Counted from the first letter of the stretch, positions 1-11,554 are shown. The stretch: 64,000 bases of DNA from Mya arenaria (GCF_026914265.1 NC_069135.1:29950738-30014737); one strand, 5' to 3'. Program-made: numbers and translations. The notes: generated by a model not told the origin, from the letters alone.

Positions 1-190
1 ATTTCCAGCAGGAAATACTGCAGTTGTTTTGTGCCTGAAAAAATATAGTTATCAACAATGAATTAAACGTAAATACAAGCCCATGGAATTGCAAAACCTA
101 CCAATATGAACATTTGGAGTCGATAAGTATCTGTATAATAATATTGTTTCCTTTTTAAACAACAACAATATCAGTATATATTGTTCTTAT

Positions 191-278
191 CACAGGCATC
201 TGAATCATTGTTTGTACATTGTACCCAAAATGGTTTTAAACAATATTTTAGTGACAAACAATGATTCAGATGCCTGTG
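191..278. mobile_element. 88-bp hAT-type MITE with perfect TIRs and 8-bp target duplication
   Basis: Two perfectly complementary 25-bp arms (191-215 and 254-278, outer ends CACAGGCATC / GATGCCTGTG) enclose a 38-nt loop. The unit is bounded on both sides by the 8-bp direct repeat GTTCTTAT (183-190 and 279-286). An 8-bp target duplication with CA..TG outer ends is the hallmark of hAT transposons. No coding capacity remains, so this is a non-autonomous element that must have been moved by a transposase in trans. Perfect arms imply a fairly recent insertion or selection for a hairpin. Confidence 0.8.
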
Positions 279-286
279 GTTCTTAT

Positions 287-1266
287 CTAGGGAATGGACG
301 GGTAGAACTTTTGGACCCGGTAACCCGATCGTTAATTACCATCGGGTACGCAGGTACCCATATATACATTTCATGAGACATAGACTATTAATACACGGTT
401 ACTTCTATTTTAAAGCACCTATAAGAAACCGAGTCGTCTAAAACCAACAAGTTCAGTTTGAAAGCTATGTGGTCTCAGTGACAAATGTGTAAATAAGGCA
501 CTTGAAGAAAAAATACCCCTGTCATAACCCATGTCATTAAATTCAACAAGAATCAGGTGACAAAACTTACGAAAAAAAACCCCACAAACATCAGATGGTA
601 TAACTATATTGCTGGCGTTCAAGGTACTAAAATAGTCTGGAGTAAGCAGGGAACCAGACTAGGTACTAAAACGGCAGAATTATCCGTCCATGCCCTACTG
701 AGTCTTCCATTGTATGCAAATGTGTTTTCTTTTACAAAACTTGGACCTTAAAACCTTTAAATTTCAAACTTCACAACAATCTTACTTGGCATGTTCCATG
801 AAAGGGAAACGCTCTCCTTGTTCATATACAGCCTGTGTGGTGCTACCGGTAGTTTTGCAGAAGACTGTTGAATGCGAGGAGGAACTGAAATAAAGAACTA
901 GTGAATAACATTTCAATCATCACCAATTTTATCAATGCAATGTCGAAGCGTGCGTTTTCGCGTAGACTCACACGTTCTGTAATGCAATTTATAGTAAAAA
1001 AGCAGTTGTCTTTCATGTTCTGCGCTCTTGATTGACACTGTTGAATCGAATGACAATGTTGAATCGAATGGCCAATTGACATCAGACATGTTTGAGGCAA
1101 TATGTATTTCAATAAACGGTTTTTAATTTCTAGGTGAACAAAGCTTTAGAATAATCAAAGGATTTTCTTTGGCAATATTACCTGAAAAGTAGGCAAGTGA
1201 TATTTGACATCACGACACAAATGAGAAGGATGTTTAGAAGCTTATGTTTTATGTCTCTCTATTCTA
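287..1266. other. Intergenic, no gene seen
   Basis: Positions 295-360 are unusually CpG-rich for the surroundings. The short open frames here on both strands show no recognisable motif, splice context or coding bias. Confidence 0.5.
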
Positions 1267-1585
1267 ATGCACCAGTCAGTTGTAACCACGCCCCCCCCCC
1301 CCCCAGGTCCGGAGAATAGCGGGGACTTTGACTTCCGGTTCAGCCAACCCCGGGTTAAATCCCCGCCCTGCGGGGACGAACTGATGGTAAAACCCCGGCC
1401 AAATGCCCCCGACCCCAGAGACTCTATATAAGGCCCAATCTCCGCTAAATTTGGCGCTAAGACAAAACCACCGCGGTAACTCGGCCCTGCGGGGCCACCT
1501 GGAAAGTAAAAACACGGCCCTTTTCCCCAGCTATCCCTGGTATACCCCCGAACCTGGGGGGCCGTGGTACAATTGACTGGTGCAT
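1267..1585. mobile_element. GC-rich MITE-like element, copy 1
   Basis: The ends are imperfect inverted repeats of about 25 bp: ATGCACCAGTCAGTTGTAAC at 1267 and its near-complement ending ACTGGTGCAT at 1585. The interior is markedly GC-rich (C-run at about 1290-1304, many CCCC/GGGG blocks), unlike the AT-rich flanks. A related 5'-truncated copy lies at about 6022-6168. A 117-residue minus-strand open frame covers it but only reflects stop-poor GC-rich sequence. Superfamily is unassigned because no clear target duplication is visible. Confidence 0.65.
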
Positions 1586-2373
1586 AAAATAACACTCTTA
1601 TTCAAAATCAATACATACACATGTATATCAAACATAAAGTTTAAGTGGTAAACCTTTAACTACATACTAAATAATGCATTATGGAAAATATCAATTACTG
1701 ATAACAAGATTGTAACCGTGTATTTAATTGCAGAAAGCGCAAAAAAAAAATGATTAGCATGAATGCTACAAGATTTACTGAGATCTACTATCGTCTCATA
1801 AGGTACAGTGTGTAATACCACGTGATTAATTGCGTCATAAATGCTACGTCGGAAGGTCATATTTTGCTTCAAACGAAGACTTAAAACAAAGATAACTTCA
1901 CTTCTTAAGTGTGGTAAATCTGATTTAGGAGTAATAGTGCATCTTTAAAACGCCTACAAATGGGGCCATCATTACGAACAGTCTGAATTCTGAGTCGAAT
2001 TTAGAAAAGCAGTTTTATGAAGGAACACAAAATTATAATATTTCCATTCATTCCAAGTAATAATAAAACATTCAAAGGAAATGCAGTTCAGCAATGATCA
2101 CCACCAGTGCTATGCTTGGAGAAAAGTTACAATGAAAATATGACTCAGGCTCGATTGTTTTGTAAACATTGGTCGTATTATGATTTGCACTAGAGCGATG
2201 TTTTATCAATTATTTATCTCTGATTATCTTGAGTTTATAAACATTACTTTCGGAAGAGTAGGTTAGAAAGGGAATACATGAATACGCGTTTTCTACTTTT
2301 GTCAGTATTGTGCTACTTAGCATTCATCCTAATGTTATACCGCATTTATTATAAATCTAGCAGTGACATTAGG
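1586..2373. other. AT-rich intergenic, nothing recognised
   Basis: No gene, RNA or repeat could be recognised. The open frame at 1660-1872 on the minus strand has no family resemblance. Confidence 0.5.
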
Positions 2374-2915
2374 GTAAGTAAGCGATCGTAATGAGTAAGT
2401 GAGCGAGCGTAATGAGTAAGTGAGCGAGCGAGCGTAATTAGCAAGTGAGCGAACGAGCGTAATGAGTAAGTGAGCGAGCTAGCGTAATGAGTAAGTGAGC
2501 GAGCGATCGTAATGAGTAAGTGAGCGAGCGTAATGAGTAAGTGAGCGAGCGAGCGTAATGAGTAAGTGAGCGAACGAGCGTAATGAGTAAGTGAGCGAGC
2601 TAGCGTAATGAGTAAGTGAGCGAGCGAGCGTAATGAGTAAGTGAGCGAGCTAGCGTAATGAGTAAGTGAGCGAGCGAGCGTAATGAGTAAGTGAGCGAGC
2701 GAGCGTAATGAGTAAGTGAGCGAGCTAGCGTAATGAGTAAGTGAGCGAGCTAGCGTAATGAGTAAGTGAGCGAGCGAGCGTAATGAGTAAGTTAGCGAGC
2801 GAGCGTAATGAGTAAGTGAGCGAGCTAGCGTAATGAGTAAGTTAGCGAACGAGCGTAATGAGTAAGTGAGCGAGCTAGTGTAATGAGTAAGTTAGCGAGC
2901 GAGCGTAATGAGTAA
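2374..2915. repeat. Minisatellite, 25-bp unit, about 21 copies
   Basis: Units of the form GTAATGAGTAAGTGAGCGAG plus CGAGC are repeated head to tail. Length variants of about 21 bp lack one GCGA, and sequence variants read GAGCTAGC, GAGCGATC or GAACGAGC. The inner GAGC GAGC is itself a 4-bp repeat, suggesting growth by slippage and then unequal exchange. The array ends abruptly in an A-rich stretch (CAACAACAACAA). Confidence 0.95.
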
Positions 2916-4697
2916 CAAATGCGACCAAAAAACAACAACAACAACAAAAAAATATAAATAAATAAAAAGAAAAGCATTGCTACTTACAGTTGTTTTTAAG
3001 GAACTCTATTCTCACATCGTTGTCGCTTGTCTGTCCATCCTAAAAGGGCAAACATAAATTATTTTTAAAATTCAGCAACATATTGATTGACAATTAAATT
3101 TATGAAACTGTTGCAAACTATAAAACAAAAGTGTTTTTTCTAAGAAATACCTCTTTTGAAAAGCAATTATTCCTGGGAATATATTTGCTTCCACTTTCTG
3201 TTAACGATTCGCAAAATTTAATTAGAGAAAATCCGCAGACAAATAATAAAATAAACATTTTCATGGTTGACACTACAAAATTCACATTCTACTATAAAAT
3301 GCCATACAGTTATTAACGTAAAAGTTACGATAAGGAAATTAAACAATTTTAAATCAAACAAAAAAAAACCTCTTTAATTTCCGTATTATCAACAGAACAC
3401 CTGATAATAAAGCCGTTACTATAAAAACGCATGTAAACATACCCCACTAATACAGGGAAGTAAAATTAACTGTTTATAAAGTTTAGCGTGGGGTCGCTCT
3501 TTGTATTGTATAAAACCGCAAAGGGACGCGTCCCTTAAATGACATTTAATGAAACCCATAAATCATAGCTTAAGCATTTACATAATGTTTACATCAATGC
3601 TTTATGAGTGTTCACGGTTCTTTTAAAAATATGACCTCTCGTTCTGCAAAACAATAAATAATTTTCCAACCAATAGTCTCGAAGACGTATTCATTACTTC
3701 CTCACGAAAAATGTCTGTTTATCTATAATAAAAAAAGAAGCTACCTGCAAGATTTGCACGGGTAGACTTTCGCATAAAAAACCCAAAACAAACCCTATCG
3801 CCTGGATTTGGCCTTGTACCGGCATACACAATCTTTATATTCCGCTTCATGAAGCAATGCTTTGGAGATTCGATAGCATGGCACACTTTATTGCATTGCT
3901 TATTTGCATCATTTAATTTCCCTGCTGCTTTTAAAAAAACGAAAAAGGCATGTTTATGTCAAGTAGAATTCAGCTGAAGTCGCCATGGGTGTATATGTGC
4001 TATTCGTACCATGTCCATTCGTCAGGATTACCTTGTCTTATTTCGTTGTATTGTTTCCATGTTTATCTTTCAGCAATTTTGTTATTAAAAATTTAAAGTA
4101 AAAAATAACCATGCACGGACCTAGTTTATTCGTAAAGTGTAAAACTTTAATAATACTAGTTTACGTATGTAAAAAACGTGTTTGTAGCCACTAAGATTAA
4201 TATAGGCAGATGAATATTTTTCTCTCTTTTTGCGATTTCATGCCAATCAGAAAATATATTGAAACATGAAATTTAAGCACGCCTAGGAATCTAGACTACA
4301 TTTCTTTAAATGCTACACATTGAACTCTTCGGTGTTATTTGCTTATGATAATAATACAGCCTAAATATGTGCATGGTCCAGTATATATACCAGGTCATGA
4401 CTAGTGCGACTCTGTCAAATGTACTATGTACCGAAATACTCTTTCTTGTGTTTTTTTTTAAATCATCCTATTCATATATTAATAAACGGCTATGTAGGCA
4501 AAAGTTACACAAAAATATTAAGAAATATGGAATTTACTAAAATAAGAATTTCGCTCATTTAGACAATACTGAGAGGTTATCTGGAGTCGCCAAACGAAAT
4601 ACAATTGAACGGTTATGGTTAAAAGTAAAAGTAAATTTAGACACAAAACAAATGCATACCGCTGTCTATTATTTATTTTATTTTTCGCTTATTCTTT
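2916..4697. other. AT-rich intergenic, nothing recognised
   Basis: No supported gene. A 61-residue frame at 3131-3316 lacks any known motif and sits in sequence of background composition. Confidence 0.5.
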
Positions 4698-4965
4698 ACA
4701 CAAGACATATACATATGAATGACATAAAATAGGGAATGCTACACAAGACATATACATATGAATGACATAAAATAGGGAAGGCTACACAAGACATATACAT
4801 ATTAATGACATAAAATAGGGAAGGCTACACAAGACATATACATATTAATGACATAAAATAGGGAATGCTACACAAGACATATACATATTAATGAATGACA
4901 TACTGAAATAGGGAAGGCTGCAGAAGACATATACATATTAATAAATGACATAAAATAGGGAGTAT
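4698..4965. repeat. Tandem repeat, 43-bp unit, about 6 copies
   Basis: Copies starting ACACAAGACATATACATAT begin at 4698, 4741 and 4784 and then continue, giving a 43-bp period. The last two copies gain small insertions (ATGA, CTG) and decay towards 4965. Confidence 0.9.
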
Positions 4966-5586
4966 TCACATTTGCTGTGTATAAGAACAAATACACAGGA
5001 AATTGGATCCCTGTTGTGACACCAGAATACGAGTAAGATCATTTTGAATAATATACTGTATTTTGATCATTTTCATCCACAGACAACTAGGAAGTTAATT
5101 TTAACTGCCATGTTAAAACGTCTTTCGGTTGGCGACGAGGGAACTTCTCACTGATTCATTGGATAAATTCCAATTGACGATTAAGTTAAAATATTTGTTT
5201 TTTTTTATTTGTGTAATCTGGTTATATGAATGTTATCTAGTCAAAACTGATTGGAAACAGTATGTATTTGTGTAGCTTTTGTCTGTCTTTCGGTTGATGA
5301 TTCAGAACAAGGAATTCTATTTCAAAATTTGAATTTTAAAATGACTAGAGTATCAAAAAAATCTGTAAAATTTAGGTTGAAGTGGGATTTGTATAGTATA
5401 AGTTTATGGAAAATCATGCACTCTGGAAGTGATCTTCTCAGTTTCGAATAGTAGAATATATCCCTTAATCATAATGGTACTAGTTTGCCTAAAAGCAGGA
5501 AGTACACTTTACTTCCGGTTAAATGTCATAACAGTGATATTTACATTTATGACGCATCAATTGTACCTCTTATTTTGACTTCTGTG
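4966..5586 (+). promoter_or_regulatory. Upstream region / presumed promoter and 5' UTR of the Rab gene
   Basis: This is the non-coding stretch just before the Rab start codon. No TATA box, initiator or CpG island stands out, and the transcription start cannot be placed. An upstream in-frame extension of the Rab open frame reaches about 5485 only through a TTG codon and reads as non-conserved sequence, so it is treated as 5' UTR. Confidence 0.35.
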
Positions 5587-8500
5587 ATGGCTTTCCATCC
5601 ACATTCAGACGCGGATGAGACGTTTGATTATTTGTTTAAAATTGTATTGATTGGTGATGCGGACGTGGGAAAGACGTGTATAGTTCAAAGATTTAAATCT
5701 GGCACCTACGTTGAAAAGCATGCTAGCACAATTGGTGTTGATTTTACAATGAAAACTCTGCAAATCGAAGGAAAACTAGTGAAGGTAGCTGTCAATTTGT
5801 ATCCACTGTCAGATTTCATCAAAATGCTTTAACCTGGAATCCCAATCAAAACAACCAGAAATTGTGTTGAAATAATTTGTACGTGAATTAATGATACTGT
5901 ATGCCATATAATGATTTGCCACATAAAAAATGGTAAAAAGCAATCGGCCACGTACAATTATTTGAACTAAGCCCTATGTTCGCTCACGTTAACAAACTAT
6001 TTGGTTTCATATCCCTCCTGTCAGGGGAGTAGCGGGGCTTTAGACTCGGTCTTAAGGTCCATCCCCAGCTATTTTCAGCGCAAAAACAAAACCACCACAT
6101 TCGCTCGGCATTTTGGGGACATCTGGAAGGTAAAAACACGTGGGTGTGGTTATACTTGACTGGTGCGTAAACCAGTATTTGGCAGAAAATTCTGTCAATT
6201 CTATGTACTGGAAGTTCAATAGATATTGTTTATATTTGCTTATCTATATACCATTTATTCAGCATTTATGTGGCTGGCTGAATTAACAGTATAGTGAAGC
6301 AAAATAATTATTAACTTACTTAATGTTTCAGTAAATGCATCCATAGAAGTAGCAAGCTTGTATGCATGAACCTCCTTATAATCTCACTTAAAGCTGCTAT
6401 TTAACAGATTGAACGCTTTGACAATTTTTTTTATTTTTTGTCTGTAAAACCAATTTTTGTGAAAATACATGGTAACTACTAACCAGTGATATAAGACTGC
6501 TGACAAAACATCAGATTGCACGTTTTCATATTTATGTTAAAAAAATCTATGATTTATGCATTTTTCCTTCAGCTTTTAACCATAAAACATTAATTTTCGC
6601 ACCAAAATATGATATTTTGTCACAGTCTTATATCACTGGTTTTCAGATAATTACGCCCAAATTGGCTCATTCCAAGACATAAAAAGTTGTCACAGTGGTA
6701 AAACTGTAAGAGTGCAGCTTTATTAAAGCAAATAAATGGCTCAATGATTTTACAGTTATTTTGGTAAGGGCTTTCTAAATGTTTTAGTTTAAACATATTT
6801 ATTTTACAAGAATTGTGAAACAAGTTATTACAACATTATATTAATCACTCTCACTGGCATGATTTTATGCGAGAGTGTGGTCTTTTGTTGTGGGGGAACC
6901 GGAGAACCCGGAGAAAACCCACTTGTCCGGCTTGGTGACCACAAACCAAACTCACATGCGCCCAAGCCGGGAATCGAACCCGGGTCACCTAGGTGAGAAG
7001 CAAGTGTGCTAACCACTGCGCTGACCGGACAACCATCAGTCTAAATGGTTTGAACAGAATCTTACGTCAATCTCATTGGTGGAAGCATGAGCCTAAACAC
7101 TAAAACTGGATTGTGTTCGGAATAAAAAAAGTCCTCTTTCATCACTCATGTTCCAAACAACACCCATCACCTCTAGCAAAACATGGGTCATACTAAAGTG
7201 GACAAGCTTATTTTGAAATAATAGGGTTTTAGCCAGGCCTTAAATAGGGCAGGGTGCTGCAGAAGTCAGGGACAGGGTGCGCAGGTATGTTGTGATACAC
7301 TGTTTGTTCAGAATGAATGGTTTGTTAACCTGAGTCTGGTTTCATTTCAGCTGCAGATCTGGGATACTGCTGGTCAGGAAAGATTCCGAACAATCACCCA
7401 GAGCTACTACCGCAGTGCCAATGGTGTCATCATGGCCTATGACATCACTAAGAAAACCTCATTTGATAGTCTGCCAAGATGGCTAGATGATGTGAAACGT
7501 TATGCTGGCCAGAGTATTGTACAGATTTTAATTGGTAAGATAAGCTCGAGATAGAAAAAATATTTGAAGAATTTGGGAAAGACTCTTGTTTATTTAAATA
7601 CCAAACACTACTTTTGTTTTCATTATTCATGTTGAACATTATTTATTCCAAAGACATTGCTTTTCACAGTCATTGTTTAATATACTTTTCTGACTTTTTA
7701 GACTCTAACTTAAATTTCCCACTTATGAATCAAATTAATAAAATCTCAAATGATTACTGTTATCATTGTATAATTATCTAAAAACTTCTACCCCTCACAT
7801 TCAAGGAAATAAGAGAGATCAGGAAAGCATGAGGGACGTAAACTACTCCGAGGCGAACTCATTTTGCCAACACCACAACATGATAGCCCATCTGGAAACT
7901 TCAGCAAAGGAAAATGTCAATGTCGATGAAACATTCATGAAACTTGCAAAGGTTTGAAATGATAAATGTACATTGATTTATTGAATGTTGTTATTATGCT
8001 AAGACCTCAACAAAGAAGATTTTTGATATGGAATGAAACCTTCGTAAAACTTGCAATGGTTTGAAATTATATGTTGAATAATTGAATGTTGATATTATGA
8101 TGGGATCTATGCAAAGGAAAATTTGGTATCAGTTAAACATTTGTTAAACTTGCAATGGTTTGAAATGATATATTGACTTATTGAATGTGGAAGTTTTAAT
8201 GATTGCAAAAGAAAACGGAAAATAAACAATAATTTTGATACAACAATTGCATTGTAATGTGTTTAGCATGATAAATTCCAGTATTTAGATGAAAGCTTAA
8301 GGTTAACTTAACAATACCATTACTGGTATATATTTTTTCACTTCTATAAAATGAATTGGATATTCAGTTTATAATTTTATCATATGGATGTGAGAATTTA
8401 ACTTCATACCCTTTTGATGGAAAGATGTTTGCGCCAGGCTGGGAGGAGCCTGGAGTACATGTGTTTTACTTTCATTAAACACATCATATAATTTTTTTTA

Positions 8501-8717
8501 CTTCATGTGTATATATCTAGTCCTTTATATATATGTATAATATATACATGAACATGTCCTATGTGTAAGTCATTTTAATCGTGAGCCATGTGTTATCTTC
8601 CAGGAGTTGATGCGGCGATATGGAGGCAATGTATCTCTGGACAAAGGGGACTCAGAAAGAGTCAAGCTTGACTCAAAAGCTGTTGGAGGGGGCTGGACAG
8701 GCTGCTGTTCAAGCTAG
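5587..8717 (+). CDS. RAB43: Rab43/Rab19-type small GTPase, complete, 4 exons
   Basis: Exons are 5587-5784, 7351-7534, 7806-7951 and 8604-8717 (stop TAG). All introns are GT–AG and the phases agree (0, 1, 0), giving 213 residues against about 212 in human RAB43. Visible GTPase motifs are the P-loop GDADVGKT (23-30), switch [13 protein letters not shown] (47-58), [20 protein letters not shown] (70-89), NKRD (129-132) for guanine specificity and ETSAK (158-162). The C-terminus WTGCCSS carries adjacent cysteines 210-211 for geranylgeranylation. The family acts in Golgi and endosomal membrane traffic by cycling GDP/GTP on membranes. The start at 5587 is chosen because homologues begin a few acidic residues before the [12 protein letters not shown] strand. 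The sequence around switch I and II fits Rab43/Rab19 better than Rab1/8/10, but choosing between Rab43 and Rab19 needs a tree. The exon 3 donor (GTTTGA) is weak, and copies of that junction lie just downstream. Confidence 0.92.
6022..6168. mobile_element. GC-rich MITE-like element, copy 2, 5'-truncated
   Basis: Blocks shared with the 1267-1585 element appear in the same order: AGCGGGG..TTTAGACT, AAACAAAACCACC, CATCTGGAAGGTAAAAACAC and the terminal TTGACTGGTGCGTAA. The left terminal repeat is missing or too diverged to see. It lies within intron 1 of the Rab gene. Confidence 0.6.
6845..7033 (-). mobile_element. tRNA-derived SINE
   Basis: Read on the minus strand from 7033, a tRNA-like head shows an A-box (GCGCAGTGGTTAGCACACTT) followed by a B-box (GGGTTCGATTCCC). 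After that comes a non-tRNA body (GTGGGTTTTCTCCGGG..). This is the layout of SINEs transcribed by RNA polymerase III and copied by a partner LINE. Flanking target duplications are not clear, so the exact ends are approximate. Confidence 0.8.
7535..7805 (+). other. Rab gene intron 2
   Basis: The donor is GTAAGA and the acceptor CACATTCAAG. It interrupts the Gly128 codon (phase 1). No embedded element was seen. Confidence 0.85.
7952..8603 (+). repeat. Rab gene intron 3 with decayed tandem copies of the exon 3 end
   Basis: Coding sequence beginning GCAAAGGAAAATGTC at 7904 and running through AACTTGCAAAGGTTTGAAAT into the intron is repeated, diverged, from about 8008 and 8111, with a partial start at 8204. 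The spacing is about 104, 102 and 93 bp. The AACTTGCAA..GGTTTG blocks sit at 7941, 8048 and 8147. Each extra copy has lost its reading frame and changed AAAG|GT to AATG|GT, so they are taken as non-coding. The intron ends at the acceptor TTATCTTCCAG. Confidence 0.75.
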
Positions 8718-11329
8718 GGACTCAAGGGGCCTGGAAAGGAGAACGAGGACTGGTTAAGGGGATACAATTATACACATTTATGTGTAAAGTTTGCTTGCAG
8801 TGAAGAGCAGTTGTGCTCTTTATTCAAGCACCCTGCTGATACTGACTGAAAGAGAGTGTGACCTTTGTGTAACTGGGCTTGCGCAAAGGAATCCATTTGT
8901 AGGTACCCATTTGTCATGTCATCACTACAACCCATACATACACTGATACCACTCCAACGGGTAATTAGGCTTACGACAGATATCAATTTGTAGGAAGTCA
9001 TCAACCTTACACATACTTATATCATGTTTTCACGAGAACCCATGTTATATTTTTGGTTAGCACAACAAAAGGGAATTTGGGCATATGGGCTTCTGAAAAG
9101 AATCCATTCATAAGGAGTTGTTCACCTTTTTTATGCTTGTGTCATCGTTTGGTTTTAAGAGAATGTTGGAATCTTACAAGGTATTTTATGTATGTTACTG
9201 GTATTTGATGAATTTGTAAGCTTGTCTGTTTTTCATACAATCATTGTGATGCCTTGATGTCATTGTTGGCAGCATTGTTCAGTGCTTCAATCTGCTACGA
9301 ATCCCGTGCCCTTCACCCATTGTTTGAATTCTTGAGGACCAATTAATCTTAAACAGGATGCTCTCTAAATTTTTAAGTAACATTTGAACAGAGCTGTGCT
9401 GGGCCTCACAAGTTTCTGTTCAGGATCCATGGTTCTAAGTTATATGCGAGTCCAAGAAAAACAAATTTAATCTGATTTCAAAAATGAATCACTTAAATCT
9501 TGGCCATAACTCAACATTGTTCTATATTTTAGTGAAACTTAGTAAACACATTGCCAACAACAACATGTGCATGTAGAGCAAGGTCAATAACTCTGGTGTT
9601 GATAATTGTTTAGTAATGACCCTTTTGAAGGGATAAAAAACAGGCGAGTGTTTACAACTGCTTTCAGGGCTCTTTGTTTCATGTAAAAGATGCTCAGCCT
9701 ACTGAGCTGAAATTTGTTGATAAAATATAAGAAATTCTTGTACTGGCTAGCTGTGCTAGATAATATGATGATTTTTTCTGTTACCTACACACATGTCAGC
9801 TATACATTTTTGTGATATCTTTATTTCATTTTCTGGTCAGGATTACTCAGTTCCTTAAATATTGTTGAATGTTTTAATCATGTTAATGCTTAAAACTATT
9901 ACTTTAAGTCATTTTCAGTCGACTTTATGGCGCTTTGATATTTTTATTGAAAACGTATATTTTTTTCACAAGATTTTAGTTTTTATTGATATTTTATGTC
10001 TAGATTTCCTTGTGATTCACTGTATAAACTTTAAGATATTGTGTACTAATAATGTGTATCATGTGTTTCCATGTCAGAATGAAAAATTTGACTTCAGGAC
10101 ACATTCGAAAGCCAGTAACGAGGTTTGTGATGTGCCCAAGTGTCAATTTATTTATCTGAACAGAAAACACAGCATATATTTTTTTCCAACTGACCTTAAA
10201 TTTTCCAATTGAGTAAAAATTGAAATATAAATAGATTTTTTGTACATTTTTTACTAAATAGTGCAATGTTATGTACTGATCTTCTGATGTGTAGTAATTT
10301 TATTTGAATATTGGCTTCAAGTAGTTCCTTTAAAAATGTGCTTTTTTAAAGCTAATTTATTTCATTTTGCATATATATATTTTGTAAAAATTATGTATTC
10401 GATTGGGATCTTTTAAAACTGCATAATTTAGTTTTAAATAACTCATCTAGAATGAGGGGTTGCCAGGCTGAATATTCCACCAAGGCCATATTCTTTATGG
10501 AATCCCAAGAACTTGGGAATCAGTGTGATGTACATATTGTCATTATAAGGCTGTTGTGGCATTAATGCTATTTAGTCTTCAAAACTATATATATAGGGAA
10601 AAAGTTACACTTACTTAGTAAATAAGATCTGATTGGGTTTTAACCAGTGAAATCAGTAATTTTTACAGAACCTGGATAAGAAGATATAAATATAATTGCA
10701 AACACTCGTCCAGTTAAAATTTGTTAGCCCTTATTATGTTTATTTAGGCGTGCGGCTGTGCCACATGTTTCCTGATCAATGTACAAACACCAACTTATTT
10801 TAAGCAATAAAAACTTGCAGTGAGTGTAATACATTTACATTTTTCGCAAACTCTCATAATTACATGTCTGTCAGTTTCAAACTTTCGAAAAGGGTCCAAG
10901 AAAATATTTTGTTGTTTTCATTTTTGCTTTTGAAGTAAATATTATGTTGTTGTTATAAAGATTGTGTCATTGCAAATGTCTCTTGCACTAACTCTTCATG
11001 TTACACTGAAGCAACATGTAACTGACCACCACTTGTTACGCAGATATAAACGCTGTAAATTGTTCTATGTACATGTATGTTAAAAAAAATAGTATTGTTT
11101 GTCTCAAAATTAATTTAGCTTTAATTGTAGTTGTAAAACGCACACATTATAGGTAAATGTAAAACAAATCATTTTAATGCATTATCATGCTTTGACTTTA
11201 TTGATAAAAACAAAAAAAACATATTATTTTGGTACAGTTAAAAAATATTAGCCTTTATAAATGTGTTTCTTTTTTCTTTTCTTTTTAATTGATAGCTATG
11301 TGCCCCCAAATTCTACAGTAAATATAACG
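8718..11329 (+). other. Rab gene 3' UTR / downstream sequence
   Basis: No second gene is recognised. Poly(A)-type AATAAA words occur at several places (for example about 10806), none with strong supporting context. Open frames near 9.9-10.2 kb on both strands overlap each other and lack motifs. A polyadenylated end anywhere from about 9 kb to 13.3 kb is possible. Confidence 0.4.
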
Positions 11330-11344
11330 CCAAAATATTGCAAA

Positions 11345-11539
11345 GAGGGTGAGAGTGGTCTACTGGTATAGGTGTCCGCCTCTCACCCAAGAGGTTGTGG
11401 GTTTGATCCCTCAAGGGGTACTTTCGAATAGCCTCTTAAAAAGGACACAGTACTGGTTTCTGCCCAGGAAACGGAATCGAGAGTGATTCCATAAGCTATC
11501 AGCTTTCGTCACAATCGAGCTTAAATAAATTAGTATAAA
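11345..11539 (+). mobile_element. Intact tRNA-derived SINE with 15-bp target duplication
   Basis: A 195-bp unit is flanked by the perfect direct repeat CCAAAATATTGCAAA (11330-11344 and 11540-11554). The head has an A-box-like GTGGTCTACTGGTATAGG and a B-box GGGTTTGATCCC. The body is unrelated to tRNA (ACAGTACTGGTTTCTGCCCA, then ACGGAATCGAGAGTGATTCC) and the tail reads TTAAATAAATTAGTATAAA. Perfect long duplications indicate LINE-type target-primed insertion that is evolutionarily recent. It may lie inside the Rab gene 3' UTR. Confidence 0.88.
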
Positions 11540-11554
11540 CCAAAATATTGCAAA

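Larger units (their letters stand above)
5785..7350 (+). other. Rab gene intron 1
   Basis: The donor is GTAGCT and the acceptor TTTCATTTCAG. The intron hosts the second GC-rich MITE copy (6022-6168) and a minus-strand tRNA-derived SINE (6845-7033). The remainder is AT-rich without recognised content. Confidence 0.85.

Noticed and set aside
1242..1595. 117-residue Gly/Pro-rich minus-strand frame
   Set aside because: It coincides with a GC-rich MITE, including its terminal repeats. Stop-poor composition explains the frame.
5485..5586. N-terminal extension of the Rab protein upstream of 5587
   Set aside because: The extension starts only at a TTG codon and is not part of any Rab N-terminus. 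The ATG at 5587 gives the length expected for the family.
6960..7033. A functional tRNA gene suggested by A- and B-box matches
   Set aside because: It is followed by a typical SINE body and cannot be folded by eye into a full cloverleaf with matching acceptor stem. The same applies to the tRNA-like heads at 11345, 20564-20840 and 34262.
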